From assembly GCA_943704495.1 (NCBI GenBank), contig CALSCR010000867.1:1-37279 (forward strand): a stretch of 37,279 nt of DNA, written 5' to 3'. The notes beneath the pieces are model-generated. The model had not been told where the DNA came from. It was given only the letters and a program-made list of their open reading frames with translations, and searched no databases. Source of the stretch: Pigoraptor chileana (Eukaryota > Opisthokonta > Filasterea). Positions within the stretch are counted from its first letter, which is position 1. Each line of letters starts with the position of its first letter. Below are positions 21,791 through 33,917 of this stretch, piece by piece. The position numbers were made by a program, and so were the translations under genes.

Positions 21791-22647
21791 ACTGTCCTGT
21801 CTCTGTCCGTTTCCATGCATTCTAGTCGGGGTTGCGCAAATGGCAGCGTGGCAAGCATTTGAGTACAGTATGGTGGTTTGGTCAGTCTGTGGTTTGATGG
21901 CCGGGAAGCTGTCGCGACGCTGCCTTTGAGTATTAAGTGGACCAGAACAGACTTGCGACTCGGGTGTGGCGGCAATGTGGAGCCGGCATGTAATGTGTGA
22001 TTTGAGTGTTAGACTGTCTAAAGTGGGGCGTGGACTAATGTGAGCGTCGATGTGCACCGATGGACTGCCTGGGCGGAGCGTTAGTGGCCGGTGGTTGAGC
22101 CCGCAGTGCCTCCCAGTAGTCTCCCGCAATTCCACAGCCCCTCAGACCCCGCAATTCCACAGCCTCCCTCAGACCCCGCAATTCCACAGCCCCCTCAGAC
22201 CCCGCAATTCCACAGCCTCCCTCAGACCCCGCAATTCCACAGCCCCCTCAGACCCCGCTTCAGACCCCTTGCCGACTCCCACTGAGTGACACTGACCCGT
22301 GCAAATTTAAGCCAGCCGGGGTAACATAGTACTAGTAGCGGCTAAGGGCACTGGGCGAGTACCCTTTGCAGCGGCCTTAGTTATGTGACTACCTGTGTAC
22401 TAGCCCTTACTGCATCGGCGTGACTGATGATGGATGGAAATAAACAGGCTCTGTTACAACGCCGACAGGCCAGCACTCACGCCGACGGTACCCTCAGCAG
22501 TGGCAGATGTGCCGCTTTTTTAAACAACAGTGGCATTTGGAAACTGATAGAAATATCAAAAGGTCTCTTAATGTACTGAAGTCGTTAGGCCTGGTTCCAC
22601 CAAGAACGTTTGTTTTCCCCGCGAAACACCAGTGTTGTGTGTGGCGG
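21791..22647. other. Gene-poor region downstream of transaldolase
   Basis: About 850 bp with no convincing gene. It holds a 25-27 bp minisatellite (22124-22260), a stretch at 22320-22420 that can fold (CTAAGG...CCTTAG at the base of a stem-loop), and AATAAA near 22439. The AT-richer part from about 22500 is taken as 5' sequence of the next gene. Confidence 0.5.
22124..22260. repeat. Minisatellite, 25-27 bp unit, about five copies
   Basis: Units share CCGCAATTCCACAGCC followed by a C/T-rich spacer and CTCAGACC. Successive GCAATT starts are spaced 25, 27, 26 and 27 bp. The mixed period shifts the frame between units, so it is unlikely to be coding. The strand asymmetry (C-rich on +) is marked. 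Confidence 0.9.
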
Positions 22648-24843
22648 ATGCGCCCGACATCGGCACCGTCTCGGCGCGGCGCAGGCACCACCACCCCTCC
22701 TTTTGCACTCGCACACGCGCAGCCACACGCGCAATCACACGCACCACACGCACAAGGGACCGCCGCAGAGGACACGGTTGCCGTGGTGATGGGGCATGGG
22801 GGCGCCGCTCACGCGGGGGCAGCACCGTCTCACGCCGTGGGCCGCGACAGCGGCGAGTCGACCGTGCTCTGCCTGCGCATGGATACAATGTCGACCACTG
22901 CCCAGCTCCTCGTGTGCGTGGGCGGAGTGTTTGTCTTCTATCTTCTCTATGCAATCTTTCAGGTGAGGAATCTTCTGCTTTGCACGGGCATCCATGTGCG
23001 GAATGGTCGGCGCGTTCAATCACTTTTGTTTGGTGCTGTTTGTTGTTGTGTTGTTGTCCTGCTGTCGTGTTGCTTATCGTCAACGTCGTCTGTTCCGCAC
23101 AAAACGCGCCTGTTATTGCAGGAGTGGATTTTCCGACTGGAGGGCTTCCGTCCATACGGGTGGTATCTGACGCTTGTCCAGTTCTTCTTCTACGTGTGCT
23201 TTGGGTGTGTTGAACGTTGGGCGTCGGGAAAGAAGGACGAGCGCAGGTGAGCCGGGCGGGACGGACTCTCTCTAGTGCATGCCCCGGCACCACAGGCATG
23301 GCGGTGCCAATGAGTTCCTTGTTCGCAGTCGTTGCCCTGCGCCCCTGCGTACCCTCCCCCGCTCAAACTCCTTTGGTGACGCTGCGTGTATCGAACTGAC
23401 AACGTAACAAAACAGGCTTCCCCTGAAGACATATGCCTTGATTGCCCTGCTGACCGTCGCCACGATGGGCCTGTCGAATACGTCACTCGGATACCTCAAC
23501 TACCCAACACAGGTGGACAGCGGCTTTGTGTGCCTCCACCCCACCCTTGTCTCTCTCTCTTTTTGAAGTCGAATTGATGGGTTCAAGTACTGAAGGCCCT
23601 TTCCTGTGACTATCATCATCGCCCGTCTCCCACTCCCTCCCACCCACCCTTGTCCGTCCCCCTCGTTACCACTGACTCGCTGGGAGTGTGTAGACCTTTC
23701 CATGGTAAAGGGCCGATTTGCGCCATGACAGAGCTCCCAAACCACTCTGTCCGGTGTGGTCTCCCTTCCCTGTGACCACATGTCCCTGGCTCATGATGCC
23801 TCTTGCTAACCCGATTGACAACTGCGCTTGTTGCCACGTCCATGGGCAGGTGATATTCAAGTCGTGCAAGCTGATTCCCGTGATGATCGGGGGCATGATC
23901 ATCCAACGAAAGCGATACTCGCTGCTGGACTTTGCGGCGTCGCTCCTGATGAGTGTCGGCCTCATTTTGTTCACTCTGGCGGAGGCAGACACCTCGCCCT
24001 CGTTCAACTCGACAGGCGTCACGCTCATTTCACTTGCCTTGTGTGCGGACGCGGTCATTGGCAACGTCCAGGAGCAGGCAATGCGCTCATCCGGGGCGAG
24101 CAATGCCGAGATGGTGCGCTTCATGCCTGTGTTTCCTTGTTGTGCGTTTGGGCGCCTATCAGACTAGCGCCACGTCTACATGCGTATCTGTGATTAGTGC
24201 ATGTGCTTTGCTGGCATGCGTATGTGCGTGCGCTCTAGCCTTATAGTGCGAGTGTGAGCTAAAATTTGGCTGGGCCATGCACAGGTGCTGTATTCGTACG
24301 GCATTGGCTTTCTTTACATATTTGCCGGGGAGGTTGCATCCGGCGAACTTGTACCGGCAACCGTGTTTTCGCTGGCACACCCGTGGCATACGTACGGACT
24401 CGCGTTTCTCTTCTCGCTGACGGGATACCTCGGGATCATTTTTGTCCTCCATCTTGTGAGGCGCTTTGGCGCTCTACTGGCGGTCACGAGTGGGTTGCCC
24501 GTGTAGTAGTGCGCTTGCACCTGCCGTATACTCGTGCTGAAGTGGCGCGATTGTGTGTGCTAGTAGTCGCAATGGCGTCTCCAGTGCTCATTCTGTCGCC
24601 TTTGTGGCACCACAACTTTCCTCCTATCGCTCCACAGTCACCACTTTCCGCAAGGCTGTGACGATGGCGCTGTCGTTCATTGTGTTCACCAAGCCATTCA
24701 CAATGCAATACGTCTACGCTGGTGCGATCGTGTTTGCGGGGATTGGCATCAACATCTACGAGAAGGACAAAGACAGAATCCACGCCGTATTCGCAAATTA
24801 TGTGCGGCCGCGACAGACAAAAGAGACTCTTCAGAGAGTATAA
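22648..24843 (+). CDS. SLC35B3: PAPS/nucleotide-sugar transporter, SLC35B3 type (Golgi)
   Basis: Six exons: 22648-22962, 23122-23246, 23416-23512, 23850-24113, 24285-24489, 24638-24843; 403 residues (human about 401). Human-like blocks: LVCVGGVFVFYLLYAIFQ, GWYLTLVQFFFY, MGLSNTSLGYLNYPTQVIF, KLIPVMIGGMIIQRKRY, LISLALCADAVIGNVQEQAM, FLFSLTGYLGIIFVL, AVTITTFRKAVTMALSFIV. Known members import 3'-phosphoadenosine-5'-phosphosulfate into the Golgi for sulfation through about ten membrane helices. The N-terminus is an Ala/His/Gln-rich cytosolic tail. Start: ATG at 22648 gives the family length; an in-frame ATG at 22507 would add 47 residues of unconserved sequence. Intron 5 uses an A|GTGGGT donor. 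It converges on XDH with 67 bp between stops, so the 3' UTRs probably overlap. Confidence 0.95.
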
Positions 24844-24910
24844 TGAAGTTCTTCATTGCATCGATCATGCGGGACAATAACGACAATAACGCACGCGTTC
24901 AGCATGACCT

Positions 24911-27900
24911 TCAGGCAACCACACCCCAGCGCGAGTTCTTCGGCGCTTTTCCTGGCCGCGGCGCGTCGTATCGCGCAATGAAGCGGTCAGTGCATGCCAT
25001 GCGAATACGCTCAGCAGTGGCGGGGCTGTCGAGGACAAAAGGACTCGCCTCGCCGTTCTCCAGCCTACAGCAGCGAAGATTGCACAACAACAAGGACACG
25101 AATAGATGAGCAAAGGGGGCTGAGGGGAAACCAATCCCACTCTTTTGAGGGGAAGCAGGACGAGAAACATGAAACATGTAGCAGTGTACAAAGAACAGAG
25201 AAAGCAGTGTACCAAGATCGGAGAAAAGCTCATTTCAAAGCATAGCAACAAAGGCATCGAAATCGCAATCAAGCATACCTAGCAGCCTTGATGGCCTCCC
25301 TGACGGCAAAGAACACTGACGCAGCAAGAAAGAGCGGAGGTTCGCCCACAGCCTTTGATGAATGGATGGCGTGCGGATTGGGTGCGTCCGGAAGGAGCGT
25401 CACACGCATGTCTGTCGGGATGTCGGCAAAGCCAGGCAGCTTGTACGTGCCGGGCCCACGCGTGAAGAGATGGCCGGACCGGAGATAGACGAGCTCCTCG
25501 AGGGTGAAGAGGCCCTGGCCCTGCACAAACGCCCCCTCCACCTGCCCAATGTCGAGTGCTGGGTTCAGGCTGTGGCCGACGTCCATGACAATGTCCGAGC
25601 GCAGAACAGCGTGATCACCGGTGAGCACGTCGATCTCTACCTCGCTACACGCGGCACCGTACGTGTAGTAGTGAAATGCCTTCCCAGAATTGGTCGCAAA
25701 GTCATATCCCAGGTCGGGAGTGGCGTAGAACCCCGTGGCAGAGAGAGATACACGATCAAAGTACGCAGCCCACGCCCAGTTGGCGACGGAGCCCGACGGA
25801 TTGGCGGCACGGTAAGGCTCGAGGCGCTCGCGTATGGTCTGACACGCCACTTGGATAGCCATTCCATTGAGATCCGAAGATGCAGATGCGGCAGTGGGGG
25901 ATGTGTTGGGCACGGTCGCCGTGCTCGTCTCGGAAATGTGCACCGCATCCATGGGCACACCGAGCTCACGCGCGGCCACCTGTAGCATCTTGGTGTGCAG
26001 ACCCTGCCCCATCTCAGTGCCACCGTGTGTGACAAGCACGCTCCCATCAGCGTACATGTGCACCAGCGCACCGGCTTGATTCATGAACTTGGCAGTGAAA
26101 GAGATCCCAAATTTCGTGGGAATCACGGCGAGACCTCGCTTACGCCAGCGGTTGGAAGCATTGAATTCGGCAACATTCGCGGCACGTTCCTGGAATGACG
26201 CCGACTCCCTCACACTCACAAAGCAGCGTTCGGCATGACAATCAGTGATATCCTGGTTATAGTGCACACGGTCGCCGTCCTTGTACAGATTACGCTCACG
26301 AACAAGGTTTTGCGAGAGTCCGAGGGCATCGGCGACGTGCGACATCCATGTCTCACAGATAAACATTCCCTGTGGCCCACCAAAGCCTCGGAAGGCCGTG
26401 TTGGACGCCAGATTCGTGCGACAGACACGACCCGTGGCGTGGACGTTAGGGATCCGGTAGGCATTGTCGAGGTGGAACAGTGCACGCTCCATCACGGGCA
26501 GACTGAGATCGTAAGAGTATCCGCCGTTGCTGAACATTTCGAGTTGGAGGGCAGCAATGCGACCGTCGGCCATGTAGCCCACCTTGTACCGTCCGTGGAA
26601 CGGATGTCGCCCACCCGTCACCTGCATGTCCATGTCACGGTCAAGCACCAGCCGCACTGGACGGCCAAGGCGTCGCGCCGCGACAGCCGCCGCTGCGGTG
26701 AGAAAGACGTTGCGGGTCTCCTTACCGCCAAACCCACCACCCATGCGCTTCACGCGACAGACAACGCGATTTGCGGGGACGCCCAACACATGTGCGACCG
26801 TCATTTGCGTCTTGGTCGGCGCCTGAGTCGACACAAAGAGCTCCATTTCGCCATCCTCACCCGGCACCGCTAGTGTCGCCTGCGTCTCAAGGTAGAAGTG
26901 CTCCTGACCACCCATGCGCACCTCACCCTCGACAATGCCGTCGCACGTTGTGAAAGCGGCTGCAACATCCCCGGATACGATTGTTCGGGTCGGCTCGAAA
27001 AACGAATTGGCGGCAATGGCATCTTCGATGGTAAGTACAGCTGGGAGGTCAATGTAGGCGACCTTCACCAGCCGAGCGGCCTCATGGGCGCGCGCCTGTG
27101 TGTCAGCCACCACAATACCAATCACACTACCGACGCACACAACCTTCTTTGTGGCGAACACCTCCTCATCGTGCACCACCGGCCCAATGTCATTGTGTCC
27201 ACGCACGTCGGCTGCACTGACAAACGCGTGGACCCCGGGGAGAGCGACGGCAAGAGATGCATCCACAGAAAGGATATCGGCGTGCGCTCGCTCGCTGATC
27301 ACAATAGCAGCATGCAATTCATTAGACAGCGGAGAAATGTCGTCCACGTAGATGGCCTCTCCCGTCGCCTGTTTTGCAGCGGATAAGTGTGCCATCGATT
27401 CGCCGACGGGTGCACGTTCAGGTGCATCGGCAGGGCTTTTGCTCACCTGCACACCGTGGGACGGCGGCCGGTGCGAGCGCTCGCACACGCTGAGGTCGCG
27501 CGCATCCACGACAGAGGGCATTATGTGCAGCGAAACCATTGAAAAAAACTTGAAAAAGAAGCTCGCAGCGAGTGCTTGGCGGTATTCTGGCATACCACCG
27601 GGAACATCGTCCGAAAGGGACAACTCGCTGGCCATCGCATCTGTGGCGACATCCACAAGGCCGGTGCTCCACTTCTTGCCAACAAGGGCGCTCTCGGTGG
27701 TTTTTGCACGCACAACAGTTGGACCCATGCCCCCAAACGCCAGTGCACATTCGCGCACAACCGGAGCATCGCCTTGTGCCGTGGTGACAACAACGCGCAT
27801 GCACGCGTTTACAATCGCAATGTCGTCCTCCTTGCGCCGCGCCTGCTTAAAGGTCTCCACATACTCATTTTCTTTTGTAGGCGGAATCGTGACGGACACA

Positions 27901-29393
27901 ATGACCTCGTCCGGTCGCATGGCAGTCTTCCTGTATCCGACAAAAAAACCGTCGAGGGGAATATCGCGCACCCCTCCTGTGCTGGATGCCAGGCGCACCG
28001 TGCTGTTCGTTGCAACAAGCACAGGATTGAGGTCGGAAATAGGGCTCGCAGTGGCAATATTTCCTGCAATGCACCCTGCATTGCGGATCTGAGGGCCGGC
28101 AAACCAACGGAGGCCTTCCAGGATGGCGCGGAGCGCCCTCGTTTGGCTCTCGGGACGCGACGCAACCTCTTTTTGCAGTCTCACGCCCACGTCGGCCAGG
28201 GGAACCGAAGCGCCAATGCAGACGGTACCCTCTTGAGACACGCGCATCATCTGAAGCTCAGGTACATGGGTTCCAGCGATGAGCACTGGGTATGTCGCAC
28301 GCTTGAACTTCATTTCGATGCCCACTTCAGTGTTGCCAACCACTATGCGGGCATGGGGATGCGCTGCCTTAAGCGAAAGCAGGTCGGCAAGGGACGCCGG
28401 CCGGTACCATGTGCACCGGGGGCCGATGAAACGCAAGGGTTGCAGGTGGGTCGCTGCAGACACGACAAGCTCTGGCGGGAAGATGGGCTCCTGGGTTGGG
28501 TCGATGGGGGAGCCAGTAACCCCTTCCCCACAGCCGGCATTCTCGCACTTGTCACCCCCCGCCTCCGCATGAACGTGGGTGTGAGCGTGCGAGCTCGATT
28601 CGGGAGTCTGAGCAGGCTCTACGGCCTTGCTTCCTGCGTTGTTGCGGCAGCAGGCATCCCCCATGGGACATCCCGTTGCAGACTGGCGCACAAAAGGAGT
28701 AAAGGCCTGCAGTATAGGCCGGTATCCCGTGCAGCGGCACAGATTGCCCTCGAAGGCGTGATCAAGGTCTGCCCTTGATGGAGTGGGGGTATTGCGCAAC
28801 AGGGTGTACATGGACATGACAATGCCAGGAGTGCAGAAGCCACACTGTGAGCCGTGCCCCTCTGCAATGCGCTGCTGTACGGGATGCAGGCGCGTTGCCG
28901 TGCTGCCAATACCCTCGACTGTCGTTACCGCCATCCCGGCGACAGAGGCAAGGGGAGCCAAACACGCATTGATTGCCCGATGCACAACGCTTTTGGCTTC
29001 GACGTCATACCGCGAGATCATGACAGTACAGGCGCCGCAACCGCCCTCGCCGCACCCAAGCTTGGTTCCCGTGAGACGGGCTGCAGGTCCACCAATAACG
29101 GCAACGCATGTCAGTTTCTTCCTCCCATTATAGCATATGACCACCAGAATTAATAAAGTGGCGAACAGACAATGAATCGCAGACAGACGCAGACAATGAA
29201 TCGCGAACCAACCCCACGTACCTTTGGTGCGGAGGAAAGTGAGAAGGCTTTCTTCGGGATCAATGCCCTCCAGCAGGTACTTCCGTCCATTCACGAAAAC
29301 TGCTGCGCTCGATGTCCATTCGGAGCCCGTTGACTCCCGTGAGCGGTGAGAAGCGGGACTGCCATAGTTGCTGCTTACGTGACTGTGCGGCAT
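24911..29393 (-). CDS. XDH: Xanthine dehydrogenase (molybdenum hydroxylase, purine catabolism)
   Basis: Three exons in transcript order: 29393-29222, 29080-25279, 25064-24911; 1375 residues. Domains in order: 2Fe-2S domains with CGEGGCGAC, GSQCGFCTPGI and GNLCRCTGYRP; a His/Cys-rich linker; the FAD domain (about residues 270-560); and the molybdopterin domain. Purine-specific residues of bovine XOR are present: Glu802 in GGGFGGKETR, Arg880 in MERALFHLDN, Phe914 in FRGFGGPQ and Glu1261 in VGEPPLF. This rules out aldehyde oxidase, which changes the first two. It oxidises hypoxanthine to xanthine to urate with NAD+ or O2. The last exon (LDSPATAERIRMACTDRF) is separated by an intron and easily overlooked. 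ATG at 29393 gives a Ser/Gly/His-rich leader before VFVNGRKYLLEG. Divergent from xylulokinase. Confidence 0.97.
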
Positions 29394-29812
29394 TGTGAGG
29401 AGAGTTCCTGTCTATTCAATCTAAGCAGACAAGTGTGTTCGTCAGAGGTAGATTCCTTTCATAGTGCATAATATTTTCATGGGACTCGAGATGCAAACTA
29501 AAACAAGCATGTGTGCTTTTGACGCGTTTGCGGCGGCACAACATTTGGGGTTAGTTCGCCACAAGGCAAGGTGTGGATTAGTCTGTCTCTGTCAGGCAAA
29601 TTACTCGGCTGACTGTGGTGTATGGACAGGCGAATGCGTATGACGTCACACCGGACTACAACTACAATAGTAAGCTCTGAGTCCACTGAGTAGCCCCATT
29701 AGCCCGCCGGCAGTTCTTGTATTCCTAGCCAGTGTTCCGTCCACTTCCGGCGGAAAGTGTCTCGAAAGGCTCCTTAATTCCTTCTGTTGTCGCGCACATT
29801 ACCTTCAGAGCG
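29394..29812. promoter_or_regulatory. Divergent promoter of XDH and xylulokinase with a perfect CRE
   Basis: 419 bp between start codons. Contains TGACGTCA at 29641-29648, about 165 bp before the xylulokinase start. No coding frame of its own. Shared or CREB/ATF-like regulation is inferred from motif identity only. Confidence 0.55.
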
Positions 29813-31840
29813 ATGGCTTCAGCACTGTATCTTGGGCTCGACCTGAGCACCCAGCAGCTCAAGGCTGTTGCCACGGACGACGAATCGTCTGTTAAATTCG
29901 AGTTTGCTGTGCTGTTCGACCGCGATCTCCCGCAGTACGGGTTCGTAATTGTGTTTTTGGTGCACGATCCCGAGCCTTGTGCAAGATTTTGTTTCGTTTA
30001 ATTTGTGGGCATGCGACTGTGCACTGATACATGCTGATCTCGTATTACAGGACTAGCAGTGGCGTTATTCGGGGTGCAGATGGTGTAAGTGTGTGCACGC
30101 CTACTGCACTTTGGGTTGACGCTGTGGATCTTCTTCTCAAGCGAATGAAAGACAGCAAATTTCCGTTCGAAGCTGTCGTGGCCATCTCGGGAGCTGGGCA
30201 GGTGGGTGTATAACTGCAAGAATTGTGGTTTGTGGGAACTGACAATGCTGACTGATCGTGATCTTACCGCATTGTTTGGCCACAGCAACATGGGAGCGTA
30301 TATTGGGCATCTGGGGCGGAGGACTTGTTAGCGACTTTAAACTCAACCAGAACACTTGGAGAGCAGCTCACTGGAGCATTTGCCGTGCCTGAGTCACCAA
30401 TTTGGATGGACTCGAGCACGCAGGGGGAGTGCCGAATGATCGAGGAGAGCGTGGGCTCGCCTGAGGTCCTCGCGAGTACAACGGGATCGCGGTGGGTGGA
30501 CAATAGTAATCGTTTACGGGCGTCTTTATTTGCCATTTATCTCATAGGCACGTGTCGCCTTCTCACTCGTCCGCACTAGTGCATACGAGCGTTTCACTGG
30601 CCCGCAAATCGCCAAGATTTACCGGACTGATCCGAAGTCGTATGCCCAGACATCGCGCATTTCGCTCGTGAGCTCGTTTGCTGCGTCCATTTTCACGGGA
30701 ACAATATGTGCAATCGATTATGCGGATGGTTCGGGTATGTCTCTGTTGGACATTCGAACGCACCGCTGGTACCAACCAGCGCTGGATGCCGTGGCTCCCG
30801 GACTTGCGGCAAAGCTGGGCGACCCCGTGCCTTCCATGTCGACTGCGGGCCGTGTATCATCGTACCTTGTCGCACGCTACGGATTCAACGCGGATTGTCA
30901 GGTGATTACCTTCACAGGCGACAACCCCGCTTCCTTAGCGGGCATGTGCCTTGAGCCAGGCGAGATCGCAGTGAGCTTGGGCACGAGTGACACAGTATTC
31001 ATGACACTCAGCGATGCTAAGCCAGGCCTGTTGGGCCATATATTCTGTAGCCCCGTCGACACCGAAAAGTACATGGCGTTGCTGTGTTTCAAGAACGGGT
31101 CGCTGGCGCGGGAAAGCATTCGTTCTGCCGCAGGCGTGACCAACTGGGAGGACTTTGAGCGCGCCCTCTCCAGCACAACGCCAGGAAATGATGGCAACGT
31201 GGGAGTGTACTTCTGCGACACAGAAATTGTGCCCATTGCAACTGGAATCGTGCGAATCGGCCGCGACGGAAGCTTTGTTGAGTCCTTCGAACCCGCGATC
31301 GAAATTCGTGCTCTCATTGAAGGGCAAGTAGATCCATCAACCTTTTGGTGTGCATATATGTCGCACCACAATTGCCACTAACTTTTTTTGAAAATTTATG
31401 ATCAACAGACAAATGCTGGCAAAGCGACTGTATGCTGAAAAGGTTGGATTCAGTCTCGCAAGTGCGAAAAGGGTAATCGCAACTGGAGGAGCCTCAAACA
31501 GCTCAGGAATTCTGAAGGTGTGTTGGTTAGTATTTATGTGTCTTACCTATCTTATCTATCTATTATTTTGCTTATGAGTTGTGTGCCGTTACGCTCGCAG
31601 GTAATCGCCGATGTATTTGGGCTTCCAGTGTACGTGTTGGACCAGCCCAATTCGGCTGCCTTGGGTTCTGCTTTTCGCGCCCGTCACGGTGTTCTGCGGC
31701 AGCGATCGAGCACAAAAGAATTCTGGGACACTGTTCAGCGGAAACCGCTAATTCTCGCGCACACCGCCGACCCTGACTGTCAAGAGATTTATTCGCAATT
31801 GCTGACGCGTTACGAACATCTCGAACGGTCGCTGCATTAA
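29813..31840 (+). CDS. XYLB: Xylulokinase (FGGY kinase family)
   Basis: Six exons: 29813-29940, 30051-30201, 30286-30491, 30580-31323, 31409-31517, 31601-31840; 525 residues, all phases agree. It phosphorylates D-xylulose to xylulose-5-phosphate, feeding the pentose phosphate pathway. Human-like blocks: LGLDLSTQQLKAVA, FDRDLPQYG, ISGAGQQHGSVYW, SPIWMDSSTQGEC, IDYADGSGMSLLDI, ITFTGDNPASLAGM (holds the catalytic Asp), AVSLGTSDT, MALLCFKNGSL, IATGGASNSSGIL, VYVLDQPNSAALGSA. Introns 2 and 3 use GTGGGT donors. Intron 4 begins GCAAGT, a GC-AG intron required to give EGQMLAKRLYAE like human EGQFMAKRIHAE. Using the adjacent GT instead runs into a stop. Start: first ATG, MASALYLGLD. Confidence 0.96.
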
Positions 31841-32265
31841 AAATACACGCAATCATGCGTCCATTTGGGCCGTTGTGCAGATCATCAACATTTTTTTGTA
31901 AATTCTGTGATAATGATAAGACGGGCAATAACTCGATCATTTGCTGAAGATATTTAATGGTAAAATGATTTGCACCACAAATTTTATTTGCAACCTGCGG
32001 GCACCATTCTGATCGGTAGATCATATGCATACATACATAAAAGGGAAATTCGCATCGATACACGTATCTCATGGTGCTTCCACCTCAAAATCGAAATCGG
32101 CCACAATTTCGTATGCCCAAATAATAATCGCATCCCTTTCTTATTTGTCCATAAGACGGCAATCCAGCTAGCTGCTACTCGAGAACGTTATGTTTCACAG
32201 ATGATTTCATCAGTATTTATGAGCGATCAAAGAGTAGTCGTAATCTTGTACCACAGTTCAATCAA
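31841..32265. other. AT-rich convergent spacer between xylulokinase and G3BP
   Basis: No gene visible. A minus-strand AATAAA (plus-strand TTTATT at 31983-31988) could be the poly(A) signal of G3BP, about 280 bp past its stop. This stretch is markedly more AT-rich than the rest of the window. Confidence 0.5.
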
Positions 32266-33917
32266 TCACTGCTTCGAAGTCGGACGACGAGAGCCTTCTG
32301 CGCGCTTCTGTGGAGCTGAAGACGACTTTTCACGGCGCTCCTCGACAATCAGAGTAACGCCATTGAAGAGTACAGATTTGTGCTTGATCGCCTTCTGAAC
32401 AGCTTCAGCGGACTCGAAATCGACAAAAGCACTCAAGGGCATGCCAGGGTTCTGGTTTCAACAAAAGATATTAAAAAAACACCGCCAGAAGTTAGTTACA
32501 TGAACATCAATGAAAAAGCACATGCAAACTGGCACAAATTCATCCTCGAATTATTATTATTACCTTAGCGGGGAGAACCTTGCAACTGCGCACTCCACCG
32601 ACAGCCTCCGCAAATACCCTGTGCAATGCATCCTCCGTGGCATCCGCAGGAACGTTCTTAACATACACGGACGGACGCGCGGAAGGAGCATCTGGGCGAG
32701 CCGCTTTCGGATCCTCCGCCGGCTTTGCAAGCCTCTGTGCACAGATGCAAAAGGGTGATCGATCTCCCGCTTAGTGATTGATGATTGGTGTTGATGCTGA
32801 TCGCCAGGTGGGCAGGTATATAACTGGCACACAGCTACATTAGTTTTAACACAAACCTGCTGCTGCACGGGCTTCTGGAGGGTTGGAACCTTGCGCTCTG
32901 CCACTGGAGCAGGTTGCGGCACTTCCTTGTTTGTGCTTGCGACACCGGCCCACGACTTACGCACGGGTGGCTGCGAGGAGACTGGAGCGAGTTCCGATGC
33001 AGTGACGGCAGCAGGAGGCGGAAGCACTGCGGGTTCATGGTGAGCGGCGGCAGCCACAGGAGCGGCCGCTGGCTGTGCTGCCTGCACGCGCGGCGAGGGA
33101 GCGGCCCGCTGCGCCGGCTGCTGGTGTTGGGGCTCTGCGGCAGGTGCGTGCGTCTGCGGTGCCTGAGCAGGGCCACGCGGAGAGGGCGCCGCCTGCACGA
33201 CCTCGGGTTCCACCGGGGCAGCCACAGCAGGCGCGGCCTCGGGGGTGTGCTGCACAGCTTCGGGCGCCGATTCCACTTCCGCAACAGCCTCGCTCTCGTC
33301 CGCCACGTCGACGGCAGGGTCCTCGAGGAAGCGAAGCATGTCATTGTGCACATAATAGCCAGAAGGATTTTGGCGGGCAAGGAAAAATGTTTGCATAAAC
33401 GAGCGGGGATTCTCGCTGCTGATTGCCAGTTCGCCGTTCACCGTGACTACAATTCCATCGCCAACGGACGTCTGATAATCGATGGTGGTGACATTGATGC
33501 GGCAATCCTTGTAGCCCAGAGATTGAATCTTTGCGCGAATCGCCTGAAGCAAATGAAGCAACCAATAACTTGCATTACAATGTCGAACTCCAAAACAAAC
33601 GTCGGTAATGTGCGTCGCATTTGTCCACACATCTAGCGTCAGGAACACATCATAATTTTTCAACGTCAACCATGAATAAAAAATGGAAAATGTACTAAAG
33701 AAGAGTTCACACAAAAATGCACACAGTGCACAGAGCAAAGACACACCTCAAGGCCATGCGCTGTTTCGGCAGCCAATTCTGAGGGATTGGCGCGAGACAG
33801 TGACGAGTTGTCATGGTAAAAGAGATGCAGCTGCGTATCGGGGTTGCTGCTCAGCACAGAATAGTACTGCTGCAGAAACTGGCGCACAAGCTTCTGCGTC
33901 GTGCTGGACGTTGCCAT
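32266..33917 (-). CDS. G3BP1: G3BP-type RNA-binding protein (NTF2-like plus RRM)
   Basis: Four exons in transcript order: 33917-33747, 33543-32857, 32734-32564, 32451-32266; 404 residues, all phase 0. N-terminal NTF2-like dimerisation domain: VRQFLQQYYSVL, LHLFYHDNSSL (carries the Phe matching human F33, used for FGDF-motif binding), VGDGIVVTVNGEL and SFMQTFFLARQ ending at YYVHNDMLRF. Then about 160 residues of acidic, later Ala/Pro/Gln-rich linker. Then an RRM with RNP2-like VYVKNVP and RNP1-like SAFVDFESAEAV across the exon 3/4 junction, and a short basic tail. Known relatives nucleate stress granules and bind mRNA and ubiquitin proteases. Unlike human G3BP it has no RGG box, only KREAEGSRRP-like basic residues. 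Orthology to G3BP1 versus G3BP2 cannot be assigned. Divergent from RFC2. Confidence 0.93.

Noticed and set aside
22320-22420. Foldable segment (CTAAGG...CCTTAG) as a structured RNA gene
   Set aside because: The stem is short, the fold is ambiguous with AAGGG/CCCTT, and no box motifs of tRNA, snRNA or snoRNA are visible.
22507-22647. Upstream in-frame ATG for SLC35B3
   Set aside because: Adds 47 unconserved residues from AT-richer sequence; the ATG at 22648 gives the family length (403 versus about 401).
19612-31840. Transaldolase and xylulokinase as a pentose-pathway gene cluster
   Set aside because: They are 8 kb apart with unrelated genes between and separate promoters. Chance proximity is enough.
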